From assembly GCA_963693315.1 (NCBI GenBank), contig CAVNZG010000991.1:167501-231500 (forward strand): a stretch of DNA of 64,000 nt. The letters are read 5' to 3'. Each line of letters starts with the position of its first letter. Positions within the stretch are counted from its first letter, which is position 1. The DNA comes from Diogma glabrata (taxonomy: Eukaryota > Arthropoda > Insecta > Diptera > Cylindrotomidae). Shown here piece by piece: positions 46,885 to 58,130 of the stretch. Under the pieces are notes generated by a model. The model worked only from the letters and a program-made list of their open reading frames with translations. It was not told the origin of the DNA and searched no databases. Both the position numbers and the translations under genes were made by a program.

Positions 46885-47590
46885 AAACTTTCCAGAAATT
46901 GTGATTGTAGCACCACCATCAATCTTAGGTAATTTTTCAGAATTTTCTTCCGTTGGGGGGCTGATATAAACAACCAAATTTATTAGAATTTATTAACGGT
47001 AAAGGTTATTTCGATTATAGAATGCTTGTATATTGAACAATACATTCTGGCCGGAAATTGTGACTATTCCACGTAATTTTGGATGGTTCAATGTATCTTA
47101 TGTGATTTTTTCAGAATTTTCTTCCGTTGTTGGGCCGAGATAAACAACCAAATCTATTCAAATTTATTAGCGGTCGAGGTTATTTCGATGATAGAATGCT
47201 TGTATATTGATCAATACAAATTTGGTCTTTTATCTCAGTCCTCCAACTCAAGATAATTCTGAAAAAATCATTTAAGATATATTGAACCATCTACAAATAC
47301 GTGAAAAGGTGACAATTTCCGGCCAGAATGTACTGTTCAATCAATATACAAGCATTCTATCATCGAAATAACCTTGAACGTTAAAAATTTTTAATAAATT
47401 TGGTTTTTTATCTCGGCCCCTCAATGGAAGAAAATTCTGAAAAATTACTTAAGATACATTGAACCGTCCAAAATTACGTGGAAGAGTCACAATTTCCGGC
47501 CAGAATGTATTTTTCAATAAACAGGCATTCTATCATCGAAATAACTTCAACCGTTAATAAATTTGAATAAGTTTGGTTGTTTATCTCATT
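46885..47590. mobile_element. foldback-like structure FB3 (~174 bp units)
   Basis: Units containing TAGAATGCTTGTATATTGA, CATTCTGGCCGGAAATTGTGA, TTCAGAATTTTCTTCCGTTG and GATAAACAACCAAAT run on plus from about 46885 to 47215 (starts near 47018 and 47192). They then run in reverse complement from about 47225 to 47587 (GCATTCTATCATCGAAATAA near 47352 and 47525). The mirrored part is about 46962-47587 with ~310 bp arms. No ORF. Termini and target duplication are not resolved. Confidence 0.7.
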
Positions 47591-47639
47591 TCATTTTTGG
47601 GATGATATTGAAAGTATCACCTTTTAGTGTTTTAAATAG

Positions 47640-47783
47640 AAAGGACCCGACTACCAAATCGGAACGTAGAACGTGCGATGCCTGAGCCGGATGCTCTTAT
47701 AAGTCTAGAAACAGAGGCTGAGAGGTATGCGATAGATATCATAGTTGTGCAAGAAATTAGACAGCCAATAATCGAAAACAAGA
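47640..47783 (+). pseudogene. RTE-type LINE, 5' endonuclease fragment
   Basis: Plus-strand translation gives PDALISLETEAERYAIDI followed by IVVQEIRQPIIENK, the first strand and the catalytic QE(I/T)R region of an RTE/BovB-type apurinic endonuclease. It is cut at about 47783 by LINE-2, and the same protein resumes at about 52563 on the same strand. Confidence 0.75.
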
Positions 47784-47933
47784 TTTTATTTATTTATTTA
47801 TTTATTTATTACTGCCATCCATATATATATTAATTTGGCTAATACATTAACGAGAATAAAACACAACAGTTACAAAAATTACAATCAAATTTACAACAAA
47901 ATTAAATTAATAAAGGTACTTAAGTCAAAATGC

Positions 47934-50900
47934 CTAAAGGTTACTTACAGATCTTTTAAAAACATTTCTCGATTTCATGAAATCAAAGCATTCAAAGAAT
48001 TTATTAAAAATTCTCATACAATTGTTTACTGATTCATTAGAGCCATAATTAGTACTACTAAAATTAATCGCAAGAAATACATCACGTTGGCGAAGCTGCC
48101 GAGATGGAACATATATATCAAAATATTTTAATAAATTTGAGCAATCTACGCGACAACACAAAATATCTCTTGCAAAAACCGCACAAGCAACCTCTCTTCT
48201 CTTATACAGCGTTTTCAAAGTTAACAGCTCTAATCGACTTTCATAAGGTTCTAAAGAAAACTGACGAGTGTTATTTGAAGGCAATCTATTAAGAGCAAAG
48301 ATAAGAAACCTTTTCTGCACGCTTTCAATCCGTGACGAATGGGTAACATACAGCGGATTCCAAATAACAGAACCATATTCCAAAATTGATCTGACATATG
48401 CACAATAAAGCGTTTTCAGCGTTAATGGATCACAGAAATATTTAGTATTACGTTTGATGAACCCTAGCATTGAATTAGCTCGACCAATCATGTAGTCAAA
48501 ATGATCATTAAATGAGTATGAAGCTGTGAAAATGATGCCTAAATCCTTGAACTTATAAACTCTTTCTAAGCTATTATTACAAAAATAATAAGCAGCTAAG
48601 ATAGGCGATTTGTTTTTAAAAATTGACATAATTTTACATTTAGAAATATTCAAAAATAGCTCATTTTCTACAGTCCAAATATGTAATCTATTCAAATCAC
48701 TTTGGAAATTAATTGTATCAGTGATTGATTTTATAGTAATATAGGCCTTCATATCATCTGCATATAATAGGAATTTAAGAAATTTAAAACAGTTACAAAC
48801 ATCATTAATAAATAGAATGAAAAGCAAAGGTCCAAGATGACTACCTTGCGGCACACCAGAAATTACTTTAAAAGACGTAGAACAATGATTACCAATTTTA
48901 ACATACTGCGTACGCTGTGATAGATATGATGAAATCCATTTAATAGGAATCATTTCACAATCAAGTTTGTCCAGCTTAAGTAATAATTTAGGGTGTTTAA
49001 CCTTATCAAACGCACTGCTAAAATCAGTGTATATTACATCAACTTGCTCATAATTTTGCAGTGCATCCGAGATATAGCGCGAGAATAACATTAAATTGGT
49101 TGTAGTTGAACGTCCAGATAAAAAACCATGTTGTTCTGGAGCAATAAACTTTCTAATATGAAATTCCAAAAAATTTTTAACTAATTTTTCAAAAAACTTT
49201 GGTAACACTGAAATTAAAGCGATTCCCCTATATTTACTAATATCATCACGCTTACCAGATTTGAAAATTGGTCTTATGAAAGATAACTTCCAAATTTCTG
49301 GAAATATACCGGAGGATAAACTCATGTTAAAAATCAAAGTTAGTGGAGCAGCCACGGTACATGCACATCTGTTGAATAAGATGGGAGGCAAGCCATCTGG
49401 CCCGGCACCTTTAGAGATGTCAAGTTAATTCAATCCCGCAATGATTTCTTCCATGGAAAATTTCAACTGGTTATAAGGACTACTAGATAAGGAGCAAGTT
49501 AATGGAGAGTTTGATTCGCCATCTTCAGAGCAATATACTGTTTTAAAATATGACGCAAATAAATTACAGATATCTTCAGGGTTCGAAGCATACACATCAT
49601 TTAAGTTCATGGTCTTAGGATAGCCATTAGTTTTTCGCTTTGAGTCGATAAACGACCAAAATTTCTTAGGATTGATAGAAATTTCTGATTCTATCTGCAA
49701 CAAATATGATCTATACAAGAAATTATTCAAAATTTTAAATTCATTACGACGAACGCAAAAAGTATAGTAAGCAGAAGTGGTTTGGTTGTTTTTGTAAAAT
49801 TTCTGAGCTTTATCACGGCGATTTAATTAATTATTAATAATTAATTATATTAATTATTAATTATTAGTTAACAAATTAATTAACTTTTTATTAAACCATG
49901 GTTCACGATATGACTCAATACTATGAAAAACAGGAACAAATTTATTTATCCCGCTTTTTAAAATTTCATCAAATTTACGCACACAATTATTTACATTAAG
50001 ACCGTTAAATAAAGAAAACCAATCAACGGAACTCAAGAACAAATTAAAAGAACTATAATCACCCTTAGAAAAATCAAAATACGAAAATGATTTATCACTA
50101 TTATCAACACAGTCAATAAAATTTAATTCAATTTGTAATGGTTTATGATAAATACTAGAGCAGCCCGCTAAATCCTCACATACAGAGACTGCAAGCTGTT
50201 TACATGTAGAAAAAATGAGATCCAACATTCTACTTTGATTGTTGAAGATGCGATTGTGCTGTTTAAGTCCAAAACTAGTAAGATTATCTAGAAATTCATT
50301 AGACAGCTCATTTGTTGACGTTGAAGAAAATTCCTCCTCATCAACCCAAAACCATTCAATAAGTGGTAAATTAAAGTCACCAAGTATGACTATATCATCC
50401 GATTCATCCATTAAAGCTAAAACTGTGGCGACTGCATCAATTAGTTTCATGTATGTTTCACGTGAACTTCTAGGCGGAATATAGGTTGCCCATAAATAAA
50501 TCCAAATCCGACCGCATTTTATTTTAACAGCTAGAAACTCAAGCTCGCTAGATGAAGTATATACGACAGCAGACTTGAAGCTGGTTTTAATTGCAATTAA
50601 AATTCCTCCACCTTTTAATTCTTCACTTATATATCTATCACGACGAAACACCAGATAGTTTTGAGGAAAAAATTCTTCAGAGTTAAAGCTGCAGGTCAGT
50701 GAAGTTTCGACTAAAACAATAACATCAAAATTTGTATTCAAAGCGGACATGTAAATTTTATCCGCCTTGGATCGAATACCACTAGAGTTGTTGAAATGAA
50801 TTTGAAGAATATTGTTTAGCTCACTAATATGATTTAGATTTTTAACAGCATTATTATATTGAACAGCAACATTATCACATCTTACGACGCTAGAGAGCAA
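47934..50900 (-). pseudogene. LINE-2 ORF2: endonuclease-reverse transcriptase, broken
   Basis: 50900 to 49857 encodes the endonuclease: FDVIVLVETSL (catalytic E), IVILGDFNLPL (GDFN) and IYHKPLQIEL at the SDH position. A short AT-rich palindromic insertion at about 49822-49868 then breaks the frame. The protein continues as KILNNFLYRSYLLQ to IAGLN and a TAA at about 49425, beyond which the frame stays open through the RT: KSGKRDDISKYRGIALISVL, IYTDFSSAFDKVKHPKLL, GVPQGSHLGPLLFILFIND and FLLYADDMKAY. It ends in a cysteine-rich C-terminus at 47934. The frame overlaps the end of ORF1 with no ATG, so its natural start is unclear. The RT box YADD and the endonuclease GDFN are intact. Confidence 0.85.
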
Positions 50901-50914
50901 AAGTTGTTTGGTTC

Positions 50915-51907
50915 TTAGTTTTTTGAAGATGATGATGTTTTAGGACGATCAACAAATTGACGAACCAGCACACCTTTAGGCCAGATGGTAGCGTTTAGTG
51001 CCAAATCAAACAAATCTTCAGTTAGACTGATCTTAAAAGAAATAAAGTTCAAGCGACTGAGTTCAATATTCCTTGGTGTCAATGAACGAATAGACAATTT
51101 CCTATTATCGTCAATGTTCAGCATGTTCTTGATATAGGAAACCATATCATCAACTTTTGTGTTAGGATCGAGTCTGCTGACATAAAGATGTTTGTAGTGT
51201 ACTGTTTCAACAGAGCGAATCGTATCATTAATAGATGCTGTGCCCACTATTTCATCATAGTTACTATGACTCTGATATGGTTGTAACTCAGGTGGAGGCA
51301 GACTGTTGTTGATATTCTCAATTACATCAAGATTGGAATGTGACGACGAACTAGCTAAAGACTTGCTATAAACAATCTCATTCTGATTAAGGCTTTTTTG
51401 AGTGTTGAGTGATTTAAGCGAAAATCTATCAGTTTTGAGGTGTTGTACTTCTTTGCTTAAGGTTTCAATTGTTTGTTTTTGATCTTCAATTACGTCTTTC
51501 AATGCTTTGAGTTCAGTTGAAATATTTACAAGAGATTTGTTCAATTCTGCGAATTCCCGTCTGAATTTAGGTGAGATTTCAGACTGGATTATTAGTTTTA
51601 TGACACCCCCGATAGCTTGAAGGTCTTCAGGAGATAGAGATTTATTAGTTGATGCTAGATCAACTTCTTCATTGATTTCCTCCTCATCCAAAACGGATAC
51701 ATCAAAGTTGGCGTTGCTACGCCTTTTATTAGAGATGCAGTTCAGACATTTCCATTGATTTAAAATGTTTTGTTCCTTAAGATATTCCACATCAGCTTGA
51801 GTAATCTCAGCACACTTGATATGGAGTATGTGAAGGCATGCGGAACAATGGATGGATTTTGTAGATTTGGTAACCGACTTCACACAAATAGAACAAAAAA
51901 CCTTCAT
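50915..51907 (-). CDS. LINE-2 ORF1: PHD-finger, coiled-coil protein
   Basis: I start it at ATG 51907 (MKVFCSICVKS) rather than the upstream ATG at 51982, because the zinc-finger domain begins at once and the extra 25 residues look like leader. Residues ~4-57 form a C4HC3 PHD-like finger (CSIC, HCSAC, HILHIKC, WKCLNC). Next is an acidic linker, then a likely coiled coil (FAELNKSLVNISTELKALKD). The C-terminal part (HYKHLYVSRLDPNTKVDDMV) resembles the RNA-recognition-like domain seen in many LINE ORF1 proteins. Such proteins bind element RNA in the cytoplasm. The ORF is intact. It ends 15 bp before the first in-frame codon used for ORF2. Confidence 0.85.
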   Translation of the reverse strand: MKVFCSICVKSVTKSTKSIHCSACLHILHIKCAEITQADVEYLKEQNILNQWKCLNCISNKRRSNANFDVSVLDEEEINEEVDLASTNKSLSPEDLQAIGGVIKLIIQSEISPKFRREFAELNKSLVNISTELKALKDVIEDQKQTIETLSKEVQHLKTDRFSLKSLNTQKSLNQNEIVYSKSLASSSSHSNLDVIENINNSLPPPELQPYQSHSNYDEIVGTASINDTIRSVETVHYKHLYVSRLDPNTKVDDMVSYIKNMLNIDDNRKLSIRSLTPRNIELSRLNFISFKISLTEDLFDLALNATIWPKGVLVRQFVDRPKTSSSSKN

Positions 51908-52562
51908 CTTTACAAACAAATCCGCAGATTTTTGGTTTGATATTTTTATAATTTGATAGACTTTATAAAAAACTAAATACAATTTTAGTAATTTATGATT
52001 TATGATTAGATTATTATATGTTATAAAACAGAAAATAATTCAATTTAGCTACTTATCTCTGCCACTGTACAAAATCATAAATTATACAACTTTATAATAT
52101 GTAATTATAATGATTGAATTCTGATTTTGAATTCTGGTTTTAACCTATGATCAAGAGGTTTACTGTTATTGTTTTTTGTTCACTATCTATTTTTTCCTTT
52201 AAAAATTGTATAGTATATTTGTCTTTAGTTTTCACTTAAATACGAGATTGATAAAAAAAAAATTTGAATAGAAAATAACACTATGAATTCACACAATAAT
52301 AATAATTATATACAAGTTCAATAGGAATTAGGGAACTTATCACTGCAAAAACACAGTTATCCACTTTGATTTTGATTTATTTTTCTTACTTAGTAGTTTA
52401 TATTTATTGTATTTAGTTTTCACTTAGATGACCACAAAACGTTTTATTCAATTCACACAACAATCACAAAATCAAAGATTAAAAGCTTCAAATTTAAAAT
52501 TTTAAATTAATATTAAGGAAAAAATTAAACGATCTACACACTTTGATGCCACGAACGTGAAT
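51908..52562 (-). other. LINE-2 5' UTR
   Basis: AT-rich non-coding leader upstream of ORF1. The end near 52562 is inferred from where the interrupted RTE protein resumes (52563). The minus-strand start would be ATTCACGTTCGTGGCATC, plausible for an internal LINE promoter but not proved. Confidence 0.45.
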
Positions 52563-54240
52563 GATTTGAATAGTCATTCTTTATACTGCAGTGGTTATTC
52601 GTCTCAAAGAGAAGTACTAGCTTCCTTTTGGGTGCACGCATACAAGAAATTGTGATGAAATTCGTCCCGGTCAATAAGAGGATCGGCTACCTATGGGTAC
52701 GCGTACACAACAATATTTCTCTTATTGCCGTGCATGCATCTACTGAAGTTAAAATCGTCGAAGAAAAGGATAATTTCTATATGGCGATTTCATTTTGGTT
52801 CTTGGTGACTTTAAAAGGCAGGTTGAAAAAGATATATCTTATGGAAATGTGGTGAGCTTCAATGGACTGCATTTGAATTATAATGATAATGGCAAGAAAA
52901 TGACAGAGTTTGCATCATTAAATAATTTAAGAATTGCCAGTACTTTCTTTCCGCTTCAATCGATTCTGCTTATGACTGAGACCAAAATGGAAACATACGA
53001 AATCAAATTGATCACGTGCTAATAATAGCACGATTTTTTTCTAGTGTTCTGGATGTGCAATCCCTTAGAGATGCATACATTGGAAGTGACCACTTCTTTG
53101 TATGTGCTAAGATAAGGTTCCAATTTCCAAGTCCCATCATTCCAAAATGCAATCAACGGAAACATTTTAACATCTCATTACTAAAGAAAAAATGCTAAGA
53201 CTGAAGAGGGATATCAAAACCATATTGCCGAAACATTGGAGAAATCCCAATCCATTATTGGAGACGTGGAGCTTAAAGTAAACCTTAAAAATATTTTACT
53301 TGGGCCGCTTATTTTGGGAATCTTCTCAACTTAAGTGACCAGCAACAAGTAGGACGATAGGTAAAGCTTGTTAGTGCATCGAAGGGAGGTACAACTAAAC
53401 AAACCCACCAAAGAGGTATTTGAAGTGGCGCTGTCAAAATTAAAGTGCAATAAAGCATAAAGTTTTTCAAATGAAACTGCCGACTAAAAAGAATATCTTG
53501 TCAATAAATTCAATACAGATGATCGCTTACCTTGATTATGCTGTCATCCTTGGCCGTAATGAAGCTGTTGATGAGTGAAACTTTCAAGTCGTTTGAGAGC
53601 GAGGCTAGAAAAATGGGTCTGCAAATTAACTATGAATGTTTCATGAGAGGCTGAGAAGAAAGATTTGATATGCGACGAAGAACGAGTTGAGAGAGTTGAA
53701 TTTTTTAAATATTTGGGATCTATGCTTGACTCAAACAACAGCGTACTATCAGATATAAAAGCTCGAATCGCTGCAGTTAATCGAACTCCAATTATACTCC
53801 ATTAAGCCCCTGTATGGATCACCGTATGTGTCAACTCACACCAAGCTCATGTTATCCAAGACATTGATTAGCCCGCTTCATGATTTATGGGTCACAAAGT
53901 GAACCCTTAAGACAGACGATGAGGAATACAGAATCCGAAGTGACTTTAAGATCAAAAACCTTCTTGAGAGTCCAGATATAATAGGTTTTATAAGTTCCAA
54001 CATGATTGCTTGGTTTGGGCATGTTCTCTGACCCGATTCGCAGTCTGGAATGATTAAAAAATGTACGTTAGTACTCCAGGGAGTGGACGACCGCAAGGTA
54101 GACCACGACTACAATGGACGTAATGAAAGACCTTAAACAATAGGCTGCCATGGTAATTATGAAGCTGTTGTGAGTAACCGGCAAAGGCAACACAACCTAG
54201 TTTCCATCAACATATTAAAACCTTGCTATATGAAATAATT
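52563..54240 (+). pseudogene. RTE-type LINE, endonuclease-RT remainder (decayed)
   Basis: Continuation of 47640-47783. Recognisable in order: NSHSLYCSGYSSQREVLASF, VMKFVPVNKRIGYLWVRVHN then NISLIAVHASTE (about 52650-52750), VLGDFKRQ (GDFN position), NGKKMTEFASLNNLRIASTF, IGSDHFFVCAKIR (SDH motif, near 53080-53115), a worn RT box LAYLDYAVILGRN (53530-53565), EYLKYLGS-like FLNIWDLCLTQTTA frame near 53700, HTKLMLSKTLISPLHD (about 53850), and GRPQGRPRLQW near 54080. Many stops and frameshifts make it a dead copy. RTE elements encode a single endonuclease-RT protein that copies the element at nicked DNA. The end near 54240 is approximate. Confidence 0.75.
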
Positions 54241-55643
54241 CGAAGATGACTTAATTGAAAACTCGTTCGTTTCCAGCACACACCTCAAATCACAGAGCTC
54301 TATCCATTTACTTTTAAAGCAGCAAATAAACGTAGCTTACTAAGAGACATTTTACCCCACTCCAAATTCTCCACCACCAATGTTGTGGTGAATTTCTACA
54401 ATAATTAGCAATCTTATTTCTTCTTGCCACCATAAGTACTCCAACTCTTAAATACTAAATAAATTCATAGTTTATTTACTAATTAAAAAGTATCATGTAA
54501 AAATTGTAATCTTTCTGGACATTCTTTTTAATCTTTTTTTAATGCATTCTGTTTAGTCCATCATTTATTTATTTCATCTACGCTCTGATTCTGTACACAA
54601 AAATAATTTAAGCATAGTTATTAGTCCAATTCCGAGTCAACATTATAAATTAGATCTCCTATTTCCAAACCACTTACTTAACTTGCCACTCACGTGACTC
54701 GCATCCAATTCTTGACGGCCAGTACGGCCCGAAACCACCAACAGTGTTGGTGTAGCTTCTACAGTTAACACTGGTCTCTGATACAGGTCACTAATATAGT
54801 GTATGTATATCCCAAAGTATTAACTCTTATTTTTTCAGTTTTTAGTTTGATATATATCTCATCATACGGGGTTTGGTAGGTGGTTTATCTGAACAAAAAA
54901 CCATTTTATCTTTAAAGTGGCAGTTATTGCAAGTAACACCTTGTACCATATTGGAACTATGTTCTTATTTTCATTTAAAACAACTGCATTATGCAAGTTT
55001 ACTAAGTTACATAAAACTAATTTTTCAGGAGCTTTATTTAGTTGAAAACAAATACAACGAGCATAAAATACAAGCAATTTTCATTATATGTATCACATTT
55101 ATTTTCTACTCATATTTTTAGTTATAACTGTTATTACAGCTTGGTTATAAAAATTGAGACAAATTCTTTATTAAATGTGAAAGGTTTGAATACTAACTGA
55201 AAAAAAATTGTAGTATTTTGCAGCACCTATATTTGAGTAGCAGTACCAAACTACTTTATATACATAAATACTTAACCATAGATAACAACCGCTATAGCAA
55301 AAAAACTATCTTAGAATAAAATGTATCGATAAAGTAGAATCACTAACTATGAGTTATGACTATATTGTATTACGGAATGAAATGATTTTAAAATATTTGA
55401 TTCAATTTATTATAATATATTCAGGTAATTTATTTAATATTTGTTTAATAATCGATATTATAAAAAATAAAGAATTGATTTGACTTTTGGGAAAATGATG
55501 TGTGGACAAGAATATCTAAATTATATTTGTAGACAAATGTAGTTTAAACTCTTACGGCCTCATCATCCTCAGTTAAATTTAGTTAACCGCCAATTTGCTT
55601 GAACCAAGAGATGACTGAATGATACAAAATGAGCTTAATATTT
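54241..55643. other. AT-rich region without recognisable gene
   Basis: Some weakly protein-like sequence follows the RTE end (about 54265-54420), but I could not assign it. Beyond that is plain AT-rich DNA with no ORF of note. The overlapping frames at 54862-55121 are unlike known proteins. Confidence 0.45.
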
Positions 55644-55651
55644 AGCCAACC

Positions 55652-56717
55652 TAGAGTGACCATTCGTACTGATTTTATCAGTACAGTACTGATTTTCTAG
55701 CTTCTGTACTGATAGACATATGCGGTACTGATTTTTACTGATTTTTAAAATTATGTACTGAAAGTACTGATTTTTAAGAAAATTGTTAAATTTTTCTTTA
55801 AACTTCAATTTAAATAAGGAAATAAAACAATACGTGTCATCGTTTGGTATAAACGTGTAAAAAAAATTATTTGAAAAATAGTACATTTTGCTACAAGAGA
55901 TGAAAACGCTGCTTTTTCGTGAGTGAAAATTTATTCACGAGACGTGTTAGCGTCGAGTGGGGCAATTTCACGAACGTAAAATGTTTCTCGCGTAGGAAAT
56001 ACAATTTTTTCTATGATAACAATTGAAAAGTCTATTTCCATCACGCTTAATGACCTGTGAAAATGGGTTCTTTTACAACTATATAGTGTAAGAATAACAA
56101 ATTGCAGTTGCTATGGTTTCTCATATAATTTTACAAAGTTTTTTAAACAACGCAACCAACAAAAAATATAATATGAATTTTTAATGTTATGTTGTCGATT
56201 TTTAATTTTATAATTTATAGTAAATATCGATTAAAAAAATTCTATCATAGAAAAAATTGCATTTCCTACGCGAGATAAAAACGTTTTTCGTTTGTAAACA
56301 TGTCTCACTAGCCGCTAGCGCGTCTCGTGTACAACTGTTTACTCACGAAAAAACAATGTTTTCATCTCTTGTAGGAAAATATGCTATTTCAAGCAGGCTT
56401 GAAGCCATTTGCTATCATAGAAAAAATACTTTTATTTTTAAAAGGTGGAGTTACCCACGGAAAAGATCAAAATTCTAACCCTGTGTTTCCCAAGCAATCG
56501 TTGCGGAAAGTTGTATTTCACAAAATTCTGGTGTTGGTCCCAACAAAATTTCCTTAAAACTAATTAAAAAAATTAAAACAGATTTGTCTTACTTCCTTCA
56601 CACATTACCTTTCGGCTTAGAAGAGTCATAGGTAAGACAAAGGAGACTAAGGATGCTACATATTTTAACTCTTAAAATTTTGTACTGATTTTACTTAGAG
56701 AAAAAATGGTCACCTCA
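55652..56717. mobile_element. 1.07-kb non-autonomous hAT element
   Basis: Ends TAGAGTGACCATT and AATGGTCACCTCA are imperfect inverted repeats (11 of 13). AGCCAACC flanks both sides (55644-55651 and 56718-56725), an 8-bp target duplication. The left part is full of GTACTGATTTT phrases that reappear near the right end. No transposase. The inner part is a second inverted-repeat structure (55873-56397). TIR and duplication length fit hAT. Confidence 0.85.
55873..56397. mobile_element. inverted-repeat element nested in the hAT MITE
   Basis: TACAAGAGATGAAAAC, TTTTTCGTGAGT, TTTCTCGCGTAGGAAAT and TTTTTTCTATGATA on the left are mirrored on the right (TATCATAGAAAAAATTGCAT, TTTCCTACGCGAGA, ACTCACGAAAAA, GTTTTCATCTCTTGTA). 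Arms are about 145 bp around about 235 bp of AT-rich sequence. It may be a separate foldback MITE or part of the host element. Confidence 0.6.
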
Positions 56718-56725
56718 AGCCAACC

Positions 56726-57666
56726 GAAACATGTGAAACCCATTCCCTTCGGTTAAGTGGCATTTATGGAGCAATTCCACGTCATCGCTACAGCATTTGT
56801 TCTAGCATGTGACCTGACCCCCTCTGATTTCGATAAAATTTCATATACAGATAGCCAATGAAAAAATAAAAATACTATTTCTTTCAAAAAATTAAATTTC
56901 GCTCTAGGGATGACACAGGGTGGCGGCAAAGTTTTAGGAGTTTGCAAAACATGAGTATCTTTGAATATCGATTGCTAACGATTGACTAAACCGATTTAAG
57001 TCATTTATAGCTCATTAGAAAGGTAATTGATAGAACTCATAAAAAAAATTACTAAACATTTTTTAATAATTTTTTAAAAGTGTGTTAAACTTAAAAAAAT
57101 ATTTCAAAGATGGCGCTGTTAGGGGTACCCTCACTTTTACCACTTTTTTTTTCCAGAAAAATTTTTTTTAATTAGTTCGTAATCTAAAACGGAAGTTTCT
57201 TAGGTACATAATTTCTCGTTTTAAAAATAAAATTTTTACAAAATTTTCATTTCCGTTTTTTTTTTTCAATTTTTTTTTAACCAATGCAGTGAATCGTCTA
57301 TTTAACTCAACCCACCGGAATTCTTGTTTATAATAATTTAATGACCATTTAACTATTTTAAGGATACAAATTAAGTATTTAAGGGTGTGAATGCTTTTTA
57401 CATAATTTATCTTTTCATCCATTTATGCCTGTCCGAAATTAATTTTAGAGGCATGGACAAATCAAGTACCGTACTTTGTTCCCTGTTAATGATAATACCT
57501 GTCATAAAATGAAAGCGCAGTAATGAAAATAATAGTCTATAGAGATATTTTGAGTGTATAGCATCATTACTAAATTCAGTTGTCAATTTTGTTAAAACAA
57601 TATTTGTGTTGTGTTAGCAAAGAAGCTTCAAAGTGTTTTAATAGTTAAAATAAGTTTTTTTAAAAC
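56726..57666. other. AT-rich spacer, no gene recognised
   Basis: No ORF with a recognisable motif. The frames at 56753-56947 and 57168-57422 (minus) lie over low-complexity A/T tracts. Confidence 0.45.
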
Positions 57667-58038
57667 ATGAGTTACTATCATTGTTTAAAGCCATTTGGTA
57701 TCGGCAAATGTTCAAAAACTTTAAAAAATGTTACACCTAAAGTTCAGAATAAATTACGTTCGATAAACCTTGTGTTTAATTTACGTACGCAAAAGCGTAT
57801 TTGTTCGTCTTGTAGAATTCGTCTCTTAATGATTAGTTCCACTGGAGGTGTTGAAACTGAAAAAACAAGTGATACAGAATCAGTTGCGAGTGATGAAATA
57901 TTGGAGGAACAGCCTATCAGCGTACCAAGCGTTATACGAGATATTATTTCAGCACCAACGATAGTCAATATGGAACGTGATGAGCTAATTAACCGGATAA
58001 ATGAACATATTGATATTTTTTTGAGTAAAAGTATATAG
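57667..58038 (+). CDS. small hypothetical protein with paired cysteines
   Basis: 123 codons from ATG 57667 (MSYYHCLKPFGIGKC) to TAG, with balanced composition unlike the surrounding AT-rich frames. Visible features: a possible zinc-binding arrangement C-x8-C (residues ~6 and 15) and C-x2-C (RICSSCRIRLL, residues ~46 and 49), basic residues between them, then an acidic serine-rich linker (TEKTSDTESVASDEILEEQ) and a hydrophobic C-terminal helix-like end (INRINEHIDIFLSK). I do not recognise the family. The cysteine-then-linker layout resembles N-terminal pieces of proteins encoded by multicopy insect elements, but that is an impression. It may be one exon of a longer gene or part of a mobile element, since L copy d lies downstream. 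Confidence 0.4.
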   Translation: MSYYHCLKPFGIGKCSKTLKNVTPKVQNKLRSINLVFNLRTQKRICSSCRIRLLMISSTGGVETEKTSDTESVASDEILEEQPISVPSVIRDIISAPTIVNMERDELINRINEHIDIFLSKSI

Positions 58039-58106
58039 TATTTGACATATGTTTACAATTTGATGTGTTCAATGAGTTTAACATAAAATCCCCTAGAGCA
58101 CATAGT

Positions 58107-58130
58107 GTATGTCGTCAATTGACGACATAC
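58107..58130. repeat. perfect 24-bp palindrome
   Basis: GTATGTCGTCAA is followed at once by its exact reverse complement TTGACGACATAC, with no spacer. It lies 69 bp after the stop of the ORF at 57667-58038. Confidence 0.9.

Larger units (their letters stand above)
47784..52562 (-). mobile_element. LINE-2: near full-length two-ORF non-LTR element
   Basis: 4.8 kb on the minus strand. The 3' end is a (TAAA)n tail (47784-47812 on plus), then comes a short 3' UTR, ORF2 with endonuclease and RT, ORF1 with a PHD-like finger, and an AT-rich 5' UTR (51908-52562) with no ORF. It splits a plus-strand RTE element, whose halves lie at 47640-47783 and 52563-54240. GATTT at 47782-47786 and 52563-52567 is a possible short target duplication. 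A microsatellite tail and PHD-bearing ORF1 fit the CR1/Jockey group. ORF2 has at least one nonsense codon, so the copy is dead though young. Confidence 0.85.
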
